A DNA stretch of 64,000 nt from an uncultured Pseudomonadales bacterium. Lineage in GTDB: Bacteria; Pseudomonadota; Gammaproteobacteria; Pseudomonadales; UBA7434. Position numbers and translations under genes: made by a program. The first letter of the stretch is position 1, and every line of letters starts with the position of its first letter. The notes under the pieces were generated by a model, which saw nothing but the letters and a program-made list of their open reading frames with translations, did not search any database and had not been told where the DNA came from. The stretch spans positions 29,052 to 93,051 of the forward strand of contig CALSRU010000008.1 in assembly GCA_943788835.1 (NCBI GenBank). Direction: 5' to 3'. Below, piece by piece: positions 44,317 through 54,629 of this stretch.

Positions 44317-44880
44317 ATGGTGAAGGAGTGTTCACTTAACGAGAGTCTCAACTCCTCAATGGTTAGTAGAGCTCGCCAGCAAGGTGCCGTCTTACTGACA
44401 GGATTGGTTTTGTTATTTGTCATCACCTTGTTGGGTGTGAGCGGTATGCAATCGGTTACCTTAGACGAGCGTATTATTAGCAATATGCAAAGCGCAAGCT
44501 TAGCTTTTCATGGTGCCGAGGCGGCCTTGTCAAACTGTGAGGCCAATGTGCAGGCTCAGCTGGGCAGCGTGTATGCTTATGGGTCTTTCCCTGCCGATTG
44601 GTGGGACAACGAAAATTTCTGGGCTAGCACAGGCGAGGAAACTACATTTGTCGGTCAGGTTGTTCAGTCGCCGCGCTGTGTCATTGAGTATATTGGTGAT
44701 GGTGCGGCCAGCAGCGAGCTTAATTATGCACCCACAAATTCAGCCTCAAGCCGACCCACTTATCGAGTAACGGCTTATTCAAAAGGCGGTGATTCGGCAA
44801 CGGAAGCGGTGCTTGAAAGTGTATTTATATGCCCTGGTGGCTGTTTTACCGCAGCTGATATTACGCAGTATGGCGGTTGA
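44317..44880 (+). CDS. pilX: Type IV pilus assembly protein PilX
   Basis: RQQGAVLLTGLVLLFVITLLGVSGMQSVTLDERIISNMQ; start moved from 44212 to ATG 44317 to remove the overlap with pilW. Confidence 0.9.
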   Translation: MVKECSLNESLNSSMVSRARQQGAVLLTGLVLLFVITLLGVSGMQSVTLDERIISNMQSASLAFHGAEAALSNCEANVQAQLGSVYAYGSFPADWWDNENFWASTGEETTFVGQVVQSPRCVIEYIGDGAASSELNYAPTNSASSRPTYRVTAYSKGGDSATEAVLESVFICPGGCFTAADITQYGG

Positions 44881-44923
44881 TAGCATTCCTGTTTAGTCAA
44901 ACGGTTGGGTTGGAGAAGGCTTC

Positions 44924-47900
44924 ATGAGATTTTTATTCTTGGCGCAAGAGAAAGCGCATGGCTGTTGCCGTTGGGTGATGCTTACAGTGGCTTCGATTTA
45001 TGTCTCCATGGGAGGGCATTTGGCTGGCGCGCAGGTACTTAATCTGAGTGACTTGCCGCTAAGTGTCCAAAGTGAAATACCCGCCAATATTATCGTATCG
45101 TTAGATGACTCAGGCAGTATGGCGTGGGGATGGATGCCAGATGGCCTCAATAATAATTGGCGAAGAAATTTCTATCGCTCTAGCCATTACAATAAAATAT
45201 ATTATTCGCCTAGCGTGACCTATACGCCGCCCAGTTTTGCTACGGGAGCGAGCGCAACGAATGCTAATTTCGACGCAGCTATTCGCGGTTATTATTACGC
45301 TGACGATCGCCGTGATATTGTTAATTTGCGCACGAGCTTTAGTGCTATTTATCATCACTATAGTTTTCAAGATGCACTGCTTTTAGAAGATCGCTATGTG
45401 GATAACGGCTGCCCCACGTGTGCACGGCAGCCAGCTTATTACTTTGAATTTAGTGACGATAATCCAGGCTGTGATGGCAGTGCAGCAGATAAGCGTGTCG
45501 ATCAAGATTGTTACGATAAAATTGTCATAACTGAAGGTGCCAATTATGCAGGCGGCACCAATAGTTATGGGCGTACGCAGGCTGAAGAAGAAGCCAATTT
45601 TGCTAATTGGTATCAGTTTTATGCTATTCGTGCTGATGCGAGTAAGTCTGCTATCCAACGTGCCTTTGTGCCCGATGCGGTGTCCGACTCTGTACGCGTT
45701 GGGCGTCAGGCATTGAATACTGATCAATCAATACGGTCTGGCGGGCCGAGTCAAGATAATCAGAATATTGCTGAGTTCGATCGCGATGAGCGAGCGGGTT
45801 TTTATGAATGGGTTCAATCAGTGCCCACTAATGGCGGTACGCCCTTGCGCAATGCAATTAAACGTGCGGGTGATTATTTTACTCAAGATGCTGCTTACCG
45901 CACCAATGCATCCTCTAATAGCGGCCCAATTGTCGCTTGCCGAATCAATACGCATATTTTGGTCACCGATGGTTTTTACAACGGTGATTGGTTGGCGCCC
46001 AACAACTTTAAGCTCGATCAAACCAACAGAATACTGCCCGATGGCGAAAATTATGTCACAGCTACGGCGCCTATTTATTCGAACCCCTTAGACAGTCGAT
46101 CACTTTCGGACTTAACCTTTCATTACTGGGCAACCGATCTACGCCCAGAGCCCAATAATATTACGCCATTTAAAAGCGAGGTGGATGGGGCTGATCCCGA
46201 CGATTACTGGCATCCACGCAATGATCCTGCAACCTGGCAGCACATGAACTCGTTTGGTATTGCTTTTGGTGCGGAGGGTACGGTCAGTACGGATGAAGCG
46301 ACCTTTGCCGCGTTGCTTGCCGGTACGCGAAACTGGCCGCAAACGTTTGAAGGGCAGTCGACCACCATTGATGATATGTACCATGCTGCGATCAACGGGC
46401 GCGGTGAATTCTTTAATGCAGCCAATCCTAATGAGTTGGTTGATGCGTTGAATAACATTACCGATCGGATTGCTGAACGCTCAGGTAATGTGCCGACTAT
46501 CGGTGCAAGTAGTGGCCGTATTACTGATGGCACGAAGGTTTACATTGCCTCATTTGCAACCGAAAGCTGGAGTGGTGATTTGCGCGCCTATACGGTTTCT
46601 GATGGTTCAGATTTTAAGGGTGGCGGCACTACAGCTACTGGCTGTAACGCTAAGCCGCTGGGGGCTATATGCAATGAAGATAGTCCCGATTGGAGCGCTG
46701 CGGCCAAAAATGATGAACTTGATCTTCATATGAAACCAGCAAGGCGCAACATATTTACCTACGATAATACGTCCGTCCAGGGTGCTGGCGCGCCTTCAGG
46801 ATCAGGGATTGATTTTAGATGGCAAGCCACGACTCAGCTCAATGCCGAACAGCAAGCCTTGCTCAATGACGATGATGGTCGGGGTCAGGAGCGTGTTTAT
46901 TATTTTCGCGGTAAAGATGAACAAGAGCTCGACAATGGTGGCGTATTTAGAACTCGTAGCAGTATAGCTGGGCGCACAGCGCCTGCCTCTCGTGTGGGCG
47001 CCATCGTGCATTCCAACCCCGTGTATGCAGGCCCCGGGGGAGACAACTTACAGTTTTCTTTTCCCGATGATCTTGAAGCGAGTGCCTATAGCATCAATAG
47101 CCGCTCGGCCATTGTCTATGTTGGCGGCAATGACGGCATGTTGCATGGTTACGACGCGAGTGATTCGGCTTCAGCAGGGCAAGAGGTTTTCGCTTATGTC
47201 CCTAATGCCGTTATAAAAAACTTACCAGATTTGACTGATCCGGATTTTAAATCGGGAGCGTTTGCCGATGGCCCGTTAACTCTTCAAGATGCCTTCTACG
47301 ATGGTCGCTGGCGCTCGCTGTTAGTGGGGGGCTTGCGCTCAGGCGGACAAGGTTTTTTCGCATTGAATGTCACCGACCCGCCTAGTGAGTCTAACGCAGA
47401 CCCCGCTCCCATTGTCCAATGGGAATTCACGGATCACGATGACCCGGATATGGGCTACACCTATGGTACGCCTATTATTGCTAAAGCTAATAATGGTGAG
47501 TGGGTAGTGATTGTTGCCAATGGTTATAACTCCCTTGAAGCCGACGGTAATGTGGGTAGTGGAAAAGCCGTGCTTTACGTTCTGGCGGCTGACGACGGTG
47601 AGCTATTGGCAAAATTTGAGGTGGGTAACGGCAGTACCAGTACTCCAAGTGGCCTTTCATCGCCTGTGGCGGTATCTGATTTTGATATTAATAATTTTGC
47701 CACAAAGCCTAGCGGCACCGACCCAGATAATTTCACCGTCGACTATGTTTATGCCGGTGATCTTGATGGCAACCTCTGGAAGTTTGACATAAGCGCAACG
47801 AACCCAGCGCAATGGAATGATGCGGTTCTTATGTATAGTGCCGGCAGTAGTAAGCCCATTACGGCCAAACCGGCTGTAGGAACATTTCCCACCAGAAGCG

Positions 47901-48517
47901 CCGAGCAAGGCAATGAGCAAACGCGTTTCGTCTATTTTGGTACTGGTCAATATATTGATCCGGTGGATATATCGAGTACTGCGGCTCAGACATTCTATGG
48001 CATTATCGATCGTGACAGTTGCACATCATCGAGTAGCGCCTGTATAAGTTCTAGCGATTTAGTCGAGCAAACGATTACCGGGAATAGTCTTGTGAGTAGT
48101 AATTCGCTGTCAGCCAGTGATAAGGGTTGGTGGCTTGATCTGGAGGTTGGTGCGAGTGCAGAGCGAGTGGTTGGTGGTATCGCGGTAGTATCAAATGTCG
48201 TCGCGTTCACGTCGGTGGTACCTAACGGTGATCCTTGCGAAGCGGGCGGTACTTCTTATCTTTATGCACTTAATCGATTTTCCGGCGGTGCCACCTCGCT
48301 GCAAGTTATTGACTTTAACAATGATGGGGAAATTACGAGTACCGATTATGGTCAAGGTGAGACGGTGAAATCGCGCAAAGAGTTAGGGGCCATTGTTTTG
48401 GATACTAAATTATTGGGTGGTCCTAGCGATGAGTTTGTTTTGTTTGGTGAGACAGGTGCTGAAATACTACTGTCAAGCGACCGTAAGGGTCGCGTTCGCT
48501 GGCGACAGATCAAGTAG
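44924..48517 (+). CDS. pilY1: Type IV pilus tip adhesin / assembly factor PilY1
   Basis: 1197 aa; ANIIVSLDDSGSMAW (VWA MIDAS-like); C-terminal beta-propeller repeats; Ca-loop DFNNDGEITSTDYG. Confidence 0.93.
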   Translation: MRFLFLAQEKAHGCCRWVMLTVASIYVSMGGHLAGAQVLNLSDLPLSVQSEIPANIIVSLDDSGSMAWGWMPDGLNNNWRRNFYRSSHYNKIYYSPSVTYTPPSFATGASATNANFDAAIRGYYYADDRRDIVNLRTSFSAIYHHYSFQDALLLEDRYVDNGCPTCARQPAYYFEFSDDNPGCDGSAADKRVDQDCYDKIVITEGANYAGGTNSYGRTQAEEEANFANWYQFYAIRADASKSAIQRAFVPDAVSDSVRVGRQALNTDQSIRSGGPSQDNQNIAEFDRDERAGFYEWVQSVPTNGGTPLRNAIKRAGDYFTQDAAYRTNASSNSGPIVACRINTHILVTDGFYNGDWLAPNNFKLDQTNRILPDGENYVTATAPIYSNPLDSRSLSDLTFHYWATDLRPEPNNITPFKSEVDGADPDDYWHPRNDPATWQHMNSFGIAFGAEGTVSTDEATFAALLAGTRNWPQTFEGQSTTIDDMYHAAINGRGEFFNAANPNELVDALNNITDRIAERSGNVPTIGASSGRITDGTKVYIASFATESWSGDLRAYTVSDGSDFKGGGTTATGCNAKPLGAICNEDSPDWSAAAKNDELDLHMKPARRNIFTYDNTSVQGAGAPSGSGIDFRWQATTQLNAEQQALLNDDDGRGQERVYYFRGKDEQELDNGGVFRTRSSIAGRTAPASRVGAIVHSNPVYAGPGGDNLQFSFPDDLEASAYSINSRSAIVYVGGNDGMLHGYDASDSASAGQEVFAYVPNAVIKNLPDLTDPDFKSGAFADGPLTLQDAFYDGRWRSLLVGGLRSGGQGFFALNVTDPPSESNADPAPIVQWEFTDHDDPDMGYTYGTPIIAKANNGEWVVIVANGYNSLEADGNVGSGKAVLYVLAADDGELLAKFEVGNGSTSTPSGLSSPVAVSDFDINNFATKPSGTDPDNFTVDYVYAGDLDGNLWKFDISATNPAQWNDAVLMYSAGSSKPITAKPAVGTFPTRSAEQGNEQTRFVYFGTGQYIDPVDISSTAAQTFYGIIDRDSCTSSSSACISSSDLVEQTITGNSLVSSNSLSASDKGWWLDLEVGASAERVVGGIAVVSNVVAFTSVVPNGDPCEAGGTSYLYALNRFSGGATSLQVIDFNNDGEITSTDYGQGETVKSRKELGAIVLDTKLLGGPSDEFVLFGETGAEILLSSDRKGRVRWRQIK

Positions 48518-48563
48518 CATGATAAAAGTTGGCGAGTTGAAAAGTTTATTGGAGGATTTAGAA

Positions 48564-48890
48564 ATGCAAAATAATCGTTACTTGGCTAGATGGATTAATA
48601 TTGCCCTATTTTTTTTGTATGTAACATCTTATGCCAACTTCGCCAATGCGCAATCAGTCGATGAGATTCCAGCAACCATTATCGCTCTCAACATTGCCGA
48701 TAATAATGTAACGCTAGGCGGCTTGGGCTTGGTTGAAACTACCTACCGTATGTCTTTTGATATTGTCATTAAGCTACAGGATGGCTCGTCCGGAACCGCC
48801 AATAATTTGCGCAAAGGTGATGGCGTTAGTGCGCTAGTTGCTGCTGATCGGAAGGTTGTCCATGCGCTTTACGTTGTGAGTAAAAGTTGA
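48564..48890 (+). CDS. Small secreted protein, PilY2-like by size and position
   Basis: GGAGG at 48551 then ATG 48564; signal-like ALFFLYVTSYANFANA; sits between pilY1 and pilE. Confidence 0.65.
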   Translation: MQNNRYLARWINIALFFLYVTSYANFANAQSVDEIPATIIALNIADNNVTLGGLGLVETTYRMSFDIVIKLQDGSSGTANNLRKGDGVSALVAADRKVVHALYVVSKS

Positions 48891-48955
48891 TCTTAGTTAT
48901 ATGCTGCGCACCATGATTTTTTGTGGTCGTAGCTTGAGCGAGAAGGAGAAATTTG

Positions 48956-49378
48956 ATGTTTTCTATGCGTATGCGAGGCAATAATGTGCACGGTTTTACC
49001 GTGATCGAATTAATGATAGTTGTTGCCATTATTAGTATTTTGTCTGCCATTATTTATCCGGCCTATCAAGGTCAGGTTCGCGATACCCGCAGAGCTGATG
49101 CAGCTTCGGTGCTGATGGACGCACGTCAAAAAATGGAGCGGCACTATACCAAGCACTATTCCTATGCCAATCCGCCGGCCGGTAGCATTCCTGCAAAGGC
49201 ACCCGTCGGAGGCAGTCAAAGTTATTACACATTAGCCGTTATATCCGACGCGACAACATACACGATCACGGCCACTGCGCAGGGTGATCAAGCCAGTGAT
49301 GGGTGTGGAGACCTATCAATTAATCAAGCCGGCGTAAGAACAGCCGGTGACGGATCAATCGATGATTGCTGGCGTTAG
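48956..49378 (+). CDS. pilE: Type IV minor pilin PilE
   Basis: HGFTVIELMIVVAIISILSAIIYPAYQGQVRDTRRADA; C-terminal cysteine pair. Confidence 0.92.
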   Translation: MFSMRMRGNNVHGFTVIELMIVVAIISILSAIIYPAYQGQVRDTRRADAASVLMDARQKMERHYTKHYSYANPPAGSIPAKAPVGGSQSYYTLAVISDATTYTITATAQGDQASDGCGDLSINQAGVRTAGDGSIDDCWR

Positions 49379-49450
49379 CTGTCTCTCGGTGTTTGATAAA
49401 GGTTCTCCGGCCGAAGCGACTCGTGGCTACTGTTACTGATAATGGCATGG

Positions 49451-50086
49451 TTATCTGCAATCGGGTTTTCTTCCATCGATATCTTCAACAATTCCATCGC
49501 TATTGCGATCATAATATTGTCTTAGTCGTCCTTGCCGATTAATTACTATGGTGCGTGCTAGGCGAAGATCTCTGGATTTTTCGCAGAGCGTGAATCGACC
49601 AAAAGCTCTAGCCATACCGGTAGGTGAGTAGCGTAAATAGTTTTTTCTTGCCGAAGCTCGCCAGCTAATATTAAAGTTGGCGGCATTGAAGTCAATTTTT
49701 TCAAGTAGCTCATCGTCCTCGTCAATAATGCCGTTGTTGTTGTCATCGGTAAAAATAATGGCCCCGTTTTCCCATTGGTCGCCGCACTCAAACTCGCCGT
49801 CGGGGCAAAATGAGACAATTTTTTTTGAATGAATAGCGGCACTACGTGTGCGGTAAATCGCTTTGCGAAGCAATTGTTGAGCGCTATCGGCTTGAGCTTG
49901 TTGGATGAGAAGGTTTAATGCGGGTAACGAGAAAGTAGCAAGCGTCGCTATCACTGCAAGAGCAGTGAGTAATTCAATCAGTGTAGTTCCGATATAGTAA
50001 TCACGACTTAACAACCTAGGTTCGGTAGGTTGGTAGTCCGTCATTGATTGTGATTGTTTAGAGTCTAGCCAGTCTTCTTTTTTCAT
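49451..50086 (-). CDS. GspH/FimT family pseudopilin (second copy)
   Basis: YYIG|TTLIELLTALAVIATLATFSLPALN; IIFTDDNNNGIIDEDDELL; strong AAGGAGGT SD. Confidence 0.87.
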   Translation of the reverse strand: MKKEDWLDSKQSQSMTDYQPTEPRLLSRDYYIGTTLIELLTALAVIATLATFSLPALNLLIQQAQADSAQQLLRKAIYRTRSAAIHSKKIVSFCPDGEFECGDQWENGAIIFTDDNNNGIIDEDDELLEKIDFNAANFNISWRASARKNYLRYSPTGMARAFGRFTLCEKSRDLRLARTIVINRQGRLRQYYDRNSDGIVEDIDGRKPDCR

Positions 50087-50274
50087 TACGGCACCTCCTT
50101 GTGCAGTGTTGCTTAATTTTTTCTAAAAGCCTTGCCTTCCTGGCGAGCCTAATTTATTTTTTATTGTGTCACTATTATTTAGGCATAATGTATCTAGATA
50201 GTCGTACAAAATTCAGATGTTTGTCAAGCCCATCTTATTTTGGTGTGGCGAGGGTTTTAAAGAAATCGCGATGT

Positions 50275-51711
50275 CTATGTTTCAATACTAAGCTTTTTCA
50301 ATCGGTAGCGTAAAGAACGAAAACTAATGCCGAGGTGTTTTGCGGTCTCCGTTTTGTTCCAGCGGCAATGATCTAATGCCGCCAAAATTTCCTGTCGTTC
50401 AATATCATTTAAATAGTCGTCTAGCGACCCATCTCGCGGTGGATTTCTTATAGCTAGATCTGATGGCGTGTCGGCATTAGTTGTTGACTCCTTGGGCTGA
50501 TGCGTCGTCGCTTGGCGACCTACGCTATCGGATACCATGCTATTTTCATGTGGCGACGGCTGCCCTAATTGAAAAATTAAATGTTGGCTTTCGATGTATT
50601 CTTGATCACAAAGTGCAATAGTGCGTTCTAACGTGTTTTCAAGCTCTCTTATGTTGCCTGGGAATAAATACCCTTGTAGCTTCAGCACTGCATCGTCAGA
50701 TAATTCAAAAACGCCGCGCTGCAGAGTGGCTGATATTTTCTTTAAAATATGGGCGGCAATGGTGGCAATGTCTTCTTTTCGCTCTCTGAGCGGCGGAACC
50801 AATAATTCGATAACGTTAATGCGATAAAATAAATCGTTACGAAAAAGACCTTGCTTAACCATTTCGGTGAGGTTTTTATGGGTTGCGCTTAAAATTCTAA
50901 CGTCGATACTGGTTTCTTCGTTACTGCCTACAGGCCGTATAGATTTTTCTTGGATAGCTCTCAAAAGCTTCACCTGCATTGCTAGTGGCAAATCGGCCAC
51001 TTCGTCCAAGAATAGCGTGCCACCATGTGCTGAGGCGAACAATCCTATCTTGTCCTTGTCTGCCCCTGTGAAGCTGCCTTTTTTATGGCCGAAAAATTCA
51101 CTTTCGACTAGTTCGGTTGGTATTGCGCCGCAGTTTACTGCAATAAAAGGGGCTTTTTTCCGGCTGCTTAAATCGTGGATCGTGCGCGCACAGACTTCTT
51201 TTCCTGAGCCAGACTCGCCTTGTATGAAAACGGGTGCCTGGCTTCTAGCGACTTTAATGATGGTGTCGCGAAGTTGATTTATAGCCGTTGATTTGCCTGC
51301 TAAACGGTGTTGGATAAGTTGGAGGTCTTCGTCACTGGCAGAGGCGGGTAGTGTAATCGCCGATTGAATGAGTGCTTTCAATTCATCTAAGTGAATCGGT
51401 TTGTTTAAAAAATCAAATGCCCCGCGTTTGAGCGCTTCAATGGCAGTGTCCATGTTGCCATGTGCGCTGATCATGGCTACTGGCATGCTGGCGCATGTAT
51501 TGTTGATAAAACTTATTAGCTCTAGGCCATCGCCATCGGGTAGTCGCATGTCAGTGAGGCAAAGCGCATAGCGCTGTTTCGTGAGTTTTTCTTTGGCCTC
51601 TAGCAGGGTATGGGCAATTTGACTTTTATGACCAAGTCGGCCCAGTGTGAGCGCGATGAGTTCGCAAATATCGGGTTCGTCGTCGACAATTAAAACTGGG
51701 AAAATAGTCAT
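50275..51711 (-). CDS. pilR: Sigma-54-dependent response regulator PilR
   Basis: Receiver domain; GESGSGKEVCARTIH; ESEFFGHKKGSFTGAD; Fis-type HTH at C-terminus; adjacent to pilS. Confidence 0.95.
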   Translation of the reverse strand: MTIFPVLIVDDEPDICELIALTLGRLGHKSQIAHTLLEAKEKLTKQRYALCLTDMRLPDGDGLELISFINNTCASMPVAMISAHGNMDTAIEALKRGAFDFLNKPIHLDELKALIQSAITLPASASDEDLQLIQHRLAGKSTAINQLRDTIIKVARSQAPVFIQGESGSGKEVCARTIHDLSSRKKAPFIAVNCGAIPTELVESEFFGHKKGSFTGADKDKIGLFASAHGGTLFLDEVADLPLAMQVKLLRAIQEKSIRPVGSNEETSIDVRILSATHKNLTEMVKQGLFRNDLFYRINVIELLVPPLRERKEDIATIAAHILKKISATLQRGVFELSDDAVLKLQGYLFPGNIRELENTLERTIALCDQEYIESQHLIFQLGQPSPHENSMVSDSVGRQATTHQPKESTTNADTPSDLAIRNPPRDGSLDDYLNDIERQEILAALDHCRWNKTETAKHLGISFRSLRYRLKKLSIET

Positions 51712-51723
51712 TGGAGGACCCTA

Positions 51724-53478
51724 TTACTTCGTCGTGTCAACAAGCCCAAGAGCTTGTCGGTCTGGATGAGAAAACTGAACGCGAAAGTAATGCGCAGAAA
51801 ATCCATTGATACCGGGCTTTTTTTGTTGATCTGAATCAAGGTAGCTTATAGTAGCTTGGTTGGCTTCACACAATTCTCTACACATATATAACCCCAGGCC
51901 GCTGCCAAGTTTTCCGGTGGTAAAGAAAGGCTCAAAAAGTCGATCACGGTTTTCAAGTTTAACGCCTTGGCCTTGATCAAGTATATCAACGCGTGGGCAG
52001 TCATCCTCATCAAATGCTACCTTTAAGTAAGCCTTCTCTCTCCCATTTGCATCGACGCTGTGTCTTATCGCATTATCAAGCAGATTGCTGAGGATCTGTT
52101 CGAGGTGCGACGGATCAAATCGAATGGCGACGATGGCAGGGCATTGGTATTGGATCTCTGTTTTTTTATCTAGGTTATACCTTTTTAAAAACTCAGGTAT
52201 CCAGAGTGCCAAATCAAATAACTGATCACGGGCTGCTTTGCCGCGTGATACATCCATGACTGTTTCAATAATGTTCGAGCATCGCTTAGTTTGCTCTACG
52301 ATAATTTGAGTCAGCCGAGAATCCTCTTCGCTATCTATGCCCTCTTGTAGTAGTTGAGCAGCATGACTGGCTGCACCTAAAGGGTTGCGTATTTCATGTG
52401 CGATGCTCGCTGTTATTTTCCCCAGCGATGACAGTTTCATTTGCTGGGCTTGCTGGGCGATTTTGGAAAGGTCTTCAACGAAGATAAGGCAGTCTGCCGC
52501 CATATTTTTTTCTAAATTAACCCATGTTAGCTTGTAATTGTTGCCTTCAACACTATGGACCTTAGCGAAGTTATCACTTGATAGTTTTGCGATGGGATCG
52601 CCAGTTGCAAAATAGTCTTGAACTTGATTATGGAATCGAGCGAGGCTTGGGTGGATATCACTAAGGTTGAAATCTTTATTGTGGATGGTCTGGCCAAAAA
52701 GTTTTTCGGCTGATTGGTTGTAAGAAATTACGTGGCCGTTAGGCTCGGCTAGTAGAATGCCAGTTTGCATTCGCGCGATGATCAGTTGATTTAAGTGCTG
52801 CAGTTTTTCTGCATTAAGCGCAGCTTGGCGTGCTCGATGTTCACTTTTTTGCATACGCCCAGCTAGATAGCTGATAGCAAGACTGGTTACAAAAAAACTA
52901 AATCCTAGCCAGCCGCTGGCCGCAACTTCAGCTTTGCTTGCAGTCTCGCTTAATACTCTGAAAAAGACTCCGCCGAGCAAACTAAGTGTTGCAAAAGTGG
53001 GTACTAACCATACGGTCTTGCCGCGCGTAAAGATAGAGCCAGCCGCCACTGAAATTACCATCAAGGTGCCAAGCCCTGATTCTACTAAGCCGCTGGCCTG
53101 AGCAATAAGTTGGATTAGAAGGATGTCACTACCGACAATAAAGAGTAGCGCGTTAAAGTTGGGCTGCCAGCCCCGCAGTAACAGAGCAAGGGTGAGTGTA
53201 TTAACGGCAAGGTAGATCAAAGCTGAGCTAATAAAGAGGGTCGGGAGATTAATGCCAATGCCCGTGTCGGTGAAGAATAGTGACCAAAGAAGAGCGGTGA
53301 TGCCAAGCCGATAGCAAAAATAAATGATTAGAAGGGGGCGGTCGATATCGGCCGCATGCTCCTGGCCGTGCGAAAGGCCTGCTTCAGCACCCCACGTTTT
53401 TTTTGTAGGGTTCGGTGTCAATAGGCTTGCTCGATGATGGATTGGGCGATAGATATCATTGCATTCCAGGACTTTCAT
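51724..53478 (-). CDS. pilS: Sensor histidine kinase PilS
   Basis: N-terminal TM segments, PAS-like region, SIAHEIRNPLGAASHAAQLL H-box, LLDNAIRHS N-box, GSGLGLYMCRELCEAN. Confidence 0.94.
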   Translation of the reverse strand: MKVLECNDIYRPIHHRASLLTPNPTKKTWGAEAGLSHGQEHAADIDRPLLIIYFCYRLGITALLWSLFFTDTGIGINLPTLFISSALIYLAVNTLTLALLLRGWQPNFNALLFIVGSDILLIQLIAQASGLVESGLGTLMVISVAAGSIFTRGKTVWLVPTFATLSLLGGVFFRVLSETASKAEVAASGWLGFSFFVTSLAISYLAGRMQKSEHRARQAALNAEKLQHLNQLIIARMQTGILLAEPNGHVISYNQSAEKLFGQTIHNKDFNLSDIHPSLARFHNQVQDYFATGDPIAKLSSDNFAKVHSVEGNNYKLTWVNLEKNMAADCLIFVEDLSKIAQQAQQMKLSSLGKITASIAHEIRNPLGAASHAAQLLQEGIDSEEDSRLTQIIVEQTKRCSNIIETVMDVSRGKAARDQLFDLALWIPEFLKRYNLDKKTEIQYQCPAIVAIRFDPSHLEQILSNLLDNAIRHSVDANGREKAYLKVAFDEDDCPRVDILDQGQGVKLENRDRLFEPFFTTGKLGSGLGLYMCRELCEANQATISYLDSDQQKKPGINGFSAHYFRVQFSHPDRQALGLVDTTK

Positions 53479-53629
53479 ACGGGTTTGAGTAGCGGCACGT
53501 TGAGGTTCGCATAGACCGAAGCTGTTACCCAGTTAATTTTAGCCTACTCGATTGATTTGTGACGAGATGTTGAGGCATCGGTGAGGGCAGCTATAGGGTG
53601 CTTAAAAATTAAACACTCAGGCTGCTCAT

Positions 53630-54476
53630 TCAGGCGTCATAGACACTGGGTATGGCCTGACGTTTGTGCTGGGTACGCACGTAGATATCAAGGAGCCTTT
53701 GTTCGACGCTTTTATCAACCGGAAGGCCTTCGAGAAAATCATCGATGGCATCGTAACTAATGCCGAGTGCGCTCTCGTCAGTCTTTTGCGGTGCAAGGTC
53801 TTCTAAATCCGCCGTAGGTTTTTTAGTGATGATGATATCTGGGGCGCCGAGGTGCTCGCCCAGCGAGCGGACCTGACGTTTGTTAAGCCCAAAAAGAGGG
53901 ATCAAATCGCAGGCGCCGTCGCCCCATTTGGTATAAAAGCCGGTAATGTTTTCAGCTGAGTGATCGGTACCAATGACGAGTGCACCAAGAATACCCGCAA
54001 TTTCATATTGCGTGATCATGCGTGTTCTGGCTTTTACATTGCCCTTGGCGAAGTCTAGATGCGCTTCGCTTTCTGGCAGTAGTCCGGCTTGATCTAAGGC
54101 CTTGCAGGTTTCTCGATGGATGGCTATCAGCACCGAGTTTTATATCTACGGTTAAGCGTTGCGATGGCTCGATAAAGTCTAACGCAAGCTGCGCATCGAG
54201 CTCATCTTGCTGTGTGCCATAGGGTAGCCGCACAGCAATAAATTCGTAGCAAGTCGCTGCGTCGTCACCTCGTTGCATATTGAGCTCATCAATCGCAAGC
54301 TGTGCCAATTTGCCGCAGACGCAAGAGTCAACACCACCACTAATCCCCAACACTAAGCGTTGAGTGTTGGTTTTATTGAGCATGGCTTTAATAAAGTCAA
54401 TGCGTCGCCTTACCTCGTGTGCAACATCGATAGAAGGAAGGACTTTCATTTCATCAATAACGTTTTGTCGGTTCAT
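53630..54476 (-). pseudogene. nadE: NH3-dependent NAD+ synthetase, split by an apparent 1-nt frameshift
   Basis: N-terminal half 54003-54476 (LVLGISGGVDS; FIAVRLPYGTQQDELDAQLA) and C-terminal half 53630-54133 ([38 protein letters not shown]) are in different frames; reading joins at the T4 run 54138-54141. Confidence 0.9.
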
Positions 54477-54629
54477 GCGTGCTGGAGCCTATTCATGCAA
54501 TGATTTAAATATTGGTTACTCAGGCGAGGGGTGTGCTCGCTACATCACCTGTGATTATACGCAAATGTACCTCGTCTGGATGCGCTGCCCCTGCCGAAAG
54601 AGCCCGTTTTTTTCAAGATGGGGCCGGAA

